The notes beneath the pieces are model-generated. The model did no database searches, had not been told where the DNA came from, and saw only the letters and a list, made by a program, of their open reading frames with translations. A stretch of DNA of 49,685 nucleotides from assembly GCA_015485495.1 (NCBI GenBank), contig WFTL01000059.1, positions 1 to 49,685 of the forward strand. The letters run 5' to 3'. How positions within the stretch are numbered: the stretch's first letter is position 1; each line of letters opens with the position of its first letter. Shown here piece by piece: positions 46,417 to 49,685 of the stretch. The position numbers were made by a program, and so were the translations under genes. Source of the stretch: Planctomycetaceae bacterium (lineage in GTDB: Bacteria; Planctomycetota; Planctomycetia; Planctomycetales; Planctomycetaceae).

Positions 46417-48456
46417 TTACCAGATCTGAATTCTGTCTTCCGGAGCACGATACATCCCGTCGCCCGGTTTCACATGGAATGCTTCGTAGAACGCGTCCAG
46501 ATTGGTCACCGGGCCGTTGGCACGAAACTGCGACGGAGAATGCGGGTCGGTCACCAGCCTCCGGATGAGTTCCGATTCGCGGTATTTGCGTCTCCAGATC
46601 TGCGCCCACCCCAGAAAGAAACGCTGTTCGGCCGTGTAGCCGTCCAGGGCATCTCCAGGCCGCCCACCCAGCGACAGTTTCCAGGCCTTCCAGGCAATGG
46701 CCAGTCCGCTCAGATCGGCGATGTTCTCTCCCAGCGTGAGTCGCCCGTTCAGATGCCGTCCCGGAAGCGCTTCGTACTGTTCGTACTGATCGGCCAGCCG
46801 GGAGGTGAGCTGTTCGAAGGCGGTCCGATCCTCTTCGGTCCACCAGTTCTGCAGGTTGCCGTGTCCGTCGTACCGGCTGCCCTGATCATCGAACCCGTGG
46901 CTGATTTCGTGTCCGATGACCGCTCCGATGGCTCCGTAATTGACCGCATCATCGGCAGCCGCATCGAAAAACGGCGGCTGCAGGATGGCCGCCGGAAACA
47001 CGATTTCATTCCGGCCCGGATTGTAGTACGCGTTGACGGTCTGAGGTGTCATGCCCCATTCTTCCCGATCGACCGGACGGCCCAGTTTGCGGATCATCCG
47101 TCGATGTTCGAATCGGGCAGAACGTGTCACGTTCCCCAGCAGATCGTCCGGACGGATCTCCAGACCGGAATAGTCCCGCCACTTTCGAGGGTACCCGATT
47201 TTCGGCGTGATCAGGTGCAGCTTTTCCAGGGCACGCTGTCGAGTGGTTTCCGTCATCCAGGGAAGGCTGTGGATGCTGGATTCGTACGCTTTGAGCAGAT
47301 TGGCAACCAGCTCATCCATGCGGCGGCGCGCTTCCGGACGAAAATGGCGGGCCACATACAACTGCCCGACAACCTCCCCCAGCACTCCGAAATCACCCGC
47401 TCCGCGCCCCGACGTGAGAGCCACGCCGCGTTTCCAGCGGGGTTCCTGTTCGAGAACGCCGGCAAGCTGCTGCCGGTGCAGACGAAAATGGGCCGCGACA
47501 AAGGCTTTCGGCAGCAGCGGAGCGGCTGCATCGAGAACACGGAATACCATGTACTGCTTCAGCTCGCTGACAGACGTGTCCTGCACAAGCTGCTCCAGCC
47601 CCTGAAAGTAGTCCGGCGTCATCACATTGATGAAATCCAGGTCAGGGACTTCCGCCGCTTCCAGGAACGCCGACCACGGCAGCCAGGGCGTCAGCTCCGA
47701 AAGATCGGCGACAGCGAACCTGTTGTAACGTTTTTCCGCGTCCCGAAGCTGCGTGCGGGTCCACTGATGGCGGGCCAGTTCCGTTTCGAATTTCAGAACA
47801 GCCGCCGCCGCCGCAGAAGCTCCATCCTGTCGGCCGGCCAGCCGGAACAGCGTTTCGACGTATTCCGCCAGAGCGTCCCGGGCGGCCGCGTACTTGTCAT
47901 CGTCTTTCAGGTAGTAGTCGCGGTCGGGAAGTGTCGTCCCGTCCTGAACAGCCGCCGCCAGATAGTTCTGCGAATCCTTCGCATCGATGGTCACGAAAAA
48001 CCCGATCGGGCCGCTGACCCCGATCGTGACCAGATGCCCCAGATGAGCAACCCATTCGGATCGGTCCTTCAGCCCGGCAATGCGATCCAGTTCCGGCTGC
48101 AGAGGATCCGGACCGAGTCGTTCGATCGTCTGTTCGTCCATGAAACTTCGAAAAAAATCACCGACTTTGCGGCTGTTCTCATCGGTCGGATTCCTGGACG
48201 CCTCCTCAATGATGTCTCGAATGTGTTCCCGGGCGGCATCGTCCAGAGCCGTGAACGCTCCGTAATTCGATTTGTCTGCAGGAATTTCCGTCCGCAGCAG
48301 CCAGCGGCCGGCCGCATGGCGGTAAAGATCGTCCTGAGGACGGACGGACGGATCGAACCCGTCCAGATCCAGTCCGGAATGCGGCCCGTCGGCCGGAACC
48401 GCATGACACCAAAGGACGGTCAGGACGGCACAAAAGATCCATTTGAAGCGTTTCAT
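46417..48456 (-). CDS. M13-family (neprilysin-like) zinc metallopeptidase, secreted
   Basis: The 679-residue product begins with a signal peptide (MKRFKWIFCAVLTVLWCHAVPA). The peptidase family M13 is clear: FDPSVRPQDDLYRHAAGRWL near the start, NAYYNPGRNEIVFPAAILQPPFF, the zinc motif VIGHEISHGFDDQGSRYD (about 517-521 for HEISH), and GENIADLSG with the third zinc ligand. The C-terminus ends YRAPEDRIQIW, as in PepO/neprilysin. It should degrade peptides in the periplasm or outside the cell. ATG 48456 is preferred over 48462 on spacing to GGATG. The transporter frame begins 38 bases downstream on the same strand, suggesting a two-gene unit: peptide or protein turnover plus anion uptake. Confidence 0.94.
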   Translation of the reverse strand: MKRFKWIFCAVLTVLWCHAVPADGPHSGLDLDGFDPSVRPQDDLYRHAAGRWLLRTEIPADKSNYGAFTALDDAAREHIRDIIEEASRNPTDENSRKVGDFFRSFMDEQTIERLGPDPLQPELDRIAGLKDRSEWVAHLGHLVTIGVSGPIGFFVTIDAKDSQNYLAAAVQDGTTLPDRDYYLKDDDKYAAARDALAEYVETLFRLAGRQDGASAAAAAVLKFETELARHQWTRTQLRDAEKRYNRFAVADLSELTPWLPWSAFLEAAEVPDLDFINVMTPDYFQGLEQLVQDTSVSELKQYMVFRVLDAAAPLLPKAFVAAHFRLHRQQLAGVLEQEPRWKRGVALTSGRGAGDFGVLGEVVGQLYVARHFRPEARRRMDELVANLLKAYESSIHSLPWMTETTRQRALEKLHLITPKIGYPRKWRDYSGLEIRPDDLLGNVTRSARFEHRRMIRKLGRPVDREEWGMTPQTVNAYYNPGRNEIVFPAAILQPPFFDAAADDAVNYGAIGAVIGHEISHGFDDQGSRYDGHGNLQNWWTEEDRTAFEQLTSRLADQYEQYEALPGRHLNGRLTLGENIADLSGLAIAWKAWKLSLGGRPGDALDGYTAEQRFFLGWAQIWRRKYRESELIRRLVTDPHSPSQFRANGPVTNLDAFYEAFHVKPGDGMYRAPEDRIQIW

Positions 48457-48920
48457 CAGCATCCGATGTCAGAAGTCAGTGAGGGAACAGGAATCCGCCG
48501 GAACCAAACAGAACTGTCCGAATTGTGAGACAGACCCGGCGTGCAATACAAGTGCGCACGCTGCCGGAGGCCTGCTGCCTGTCACCGCCAACACCCCCAG
48601 TCCCGCCGAGTGCCCCCGGCCCGCGATGTTCCCGAAGCGCTCAGAACCCGATGCTGTCTTTGAATGTCCCGAAACAGCCCGGCCGGACACACCGCAGCCG
48701 GACACACCGACAGATCGGAACAGCCGGCGGCCCGTCTGGCGGTATCTGTTGGGAGGACACATTTTCAGGGGAACGGAGACGTTTTTTCAGAGCAGAGACG
48801 GCAGCGGACCGTTTTTGCATTTGCCCGGCGGAATCAGTAGGGTCCAGGCCGCTTCCGAAACATGTGCCGGTGGAAGGTCCGCCCGGCGCGTCTTTTCCCC
48901 CGCTGCTGGACGGACATTCC
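48457..48920. other. Divergent intergenic region
   Basis: This 464-base gap separates the M13 peptidase (minus) and the HisN-like gene (plus). No convincing promoter, RNA or gene is found. Confidence 0.45.
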
Positions 48921-49685
48921 ATGTCCCCGTTTTCTGCCCGGCTCGAATCGGCCCGGCAAATCAGTGAAGAAGCCGGGCGGCTGATTCTGCGCTACTTCCG
49001 ATCACAGGACCTCGGCGTGGAATCCAAATCCGATGCGTCTCCCGTGACCATCGCAGATCGTCAGGCCGAACAGATGATTCGGGACCATGTGGCCCGCGAA
49101 TTTCCTGACGACGGTGTTCTGGGGGAAGAGTTCGAGGAGACCGCAGGGTCCAGCGGGTTCCGCTGGATTCTGGATCCCATCGACGGCACCAAATCCTTCA
49201 TCCACGGTGTGCCCCTGTTTACCACGCTGATCGGAATCGAAGCGGACGGAATCATGGCGGCCGGCGTGTGCCGAATGCCGGCTCTTGATGAAGTCGTTTT
49301 CGCCGAACGCGGTCGCGGCGCCTGGTGGCAGGTTGGCAATCAGCCGCCGCAGCCGGCACAGGTGACGGATGTTTCGCAGCTGGATGAAGCCCGCCTGATG
49401 ATCACCGAACCGAGCTACACGGTGAAGTGCGGGCGTCAGGACGTCGTCGACACCTTCATCCGTTCGGTCCGTCTGGCACGCGGCTGGGGCGACAGCTACG
49501 GCCATGTGCTGGTGGCCACCGGGCGTGCGGAAATCGCTCTGGATCCGGCCATGTCCGCCTGGGACATCGCCGCGCTCATTCCCATCGTGACGGAAGCCGG
49601 AGGCAGCTGTACGGACTGGACGTTCACGGAAACCATCCACGGGGGAGACGGCGTGTCCTGCGTGCCGGGGCTGAAGGACCAGGTC
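48921..49685 (+). CDS. Inositol-monophosphatase family protein, probably histidinol-phosphatase (3' end outside window)
   Basis: From ATG 48921 the frame is open to the window edge (255 codons). It has the Mg-dependent FIG/IMPase superfamily motifs: SPVTIADRQAEQMIRDH, LGEEFEE (about 68-74, metal-binding Glu), WILDPIDGTKSFIHG (DPIDGT at about 85-90) and SAWDIAALIPIVTEAGG (WD at about 214-215). The IMPase-like HisN group converts histidinol phosphate to histidinol. RWILDPIDGTKSFIHGVPLFTTLIG fits it well, but inositol or 3'-phosphoadenosine phosphatases are not excluded. Only the last few residues should be missing. Confidence 0.88.
   Translation, partial: MSPFSARLESARQISEEAGRLILRYFRSQDLGVESKSDASPVTIADRQAEQMIRDHVAREFPDDGVLGEEFEETAGSSGFRWILDPIDGTKSFIHGVPLFTTLIGIEADGIMAAGVCRMPALDEVVFAERGRGAWWQVGNQPPQPAQVTDVSQLDEARLMITEPSYTVKCGRQDVVDTFIRSVRLARGWGDSYGHVLVATGRAEIALDPAMSAWDIAALIPIVTEAGGSCTDWTFTETIHGGDGVSCVPGLKDQV

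Noticed and set aside
1-49685. CRISPR arrays, insertion sequences or toxin-antitoxin pairs
   Set aside because: No regularly spaced repeats, transposase motifs or paired small genes of the expected kind were seen. The short tandem repeats found lie inside coding genes.

Overview
The window looks like chromosomal DNA from a planctomycete (class Planctomycetia). It is GC-rich. It carries several families that are characteristic of, or greatly expanded in, that phylum: a DUF1549/DUF1553 protein with a CxxCH motif, a DUF1559 protein with a prepilin-type N-terminus, a cysteine/tyrosine-rich YTV-repeat surface protein, an LRR lipoprotein and a YdjI-like SPFH protein. Genes are short transcription units on both strands with very few operons. 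The genus cannot be told from the sequence alone. I see no IS element, prophage, CRISPR array or integron, so this reads as core plus lineage-specific chromosome.

Layout, left to right. 1-4 kb: the DUF1549/DUF1553 protein (cut by the window edge, with a very long coiled coil), a YjbQ-family protein and a small membrane protein. 4-9 kb: a structured, terminator-ended element upstream of purA, purA itself, a convergent LuxR-type regulator with a probable frameshift, and a degenerate phosphohexomutase. 9-12.5 kb: envelope proteins (LRR lipoprotein, YTV protein, a small secreted protein). 12.4-17 kb: a DapA-like aldolase with pyrD, the SPFH-GYF protein, an orphan ParA ATPase. 17.2-24 kb: tRNA-Gln(CTG), ftsH, a CE15-like esterase, an aldehyde dehydrogenase, an Mpo1-like membrane protein. 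24-30.6 kb: a QP-repeat lipoprotein, a small basic secreted protein, a CBS-domain protein, an RND efflux permease. 30.7-40 kb: a UvrD-type helicase, holB (delta prime), a histidine kinase, a PlsC-type acyltransferase and a UvrA-like ATPase. 40-49.7 kb: the DUF1559 protein, an acyl-CoA dehydrogenase, infC with a probable AUU start, a D-threonine aldolase/D-serine dehydratase-like enzyme, a DASS transporter, an M13 peptidase and the start of an inositol-monophosphatase-family (HisN-like) gene.

How it works together. Housekeeping functions (purine and pyrimidine synthesis, translation initiation, membrane proteolysis, replication and repair, tRNA) are interleaved with secreted and surface proteins, and partner genes are usually absent. 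The ParA has no ParB, the RND pump no adaptor, the kinase no response regulator, and infC lacks rpmI-rplT. Several convergent gene pairs are separated by GC-rich hairpins that mostly lack a T-tract. Recognisable promoters have -10 boxes of the form TA(C/G/T)(A/G)AT.

The observations most worth a second look are the three-hairpin element upstream of purA, the coiled coil inserted in the DUF1553 region, the AUU start of infC, the phosphohexomutase that has lost its catalytic serine loop, the UvrA paralogue with an altered second Walker A, and the probable frameshift in the LuxR regulator.
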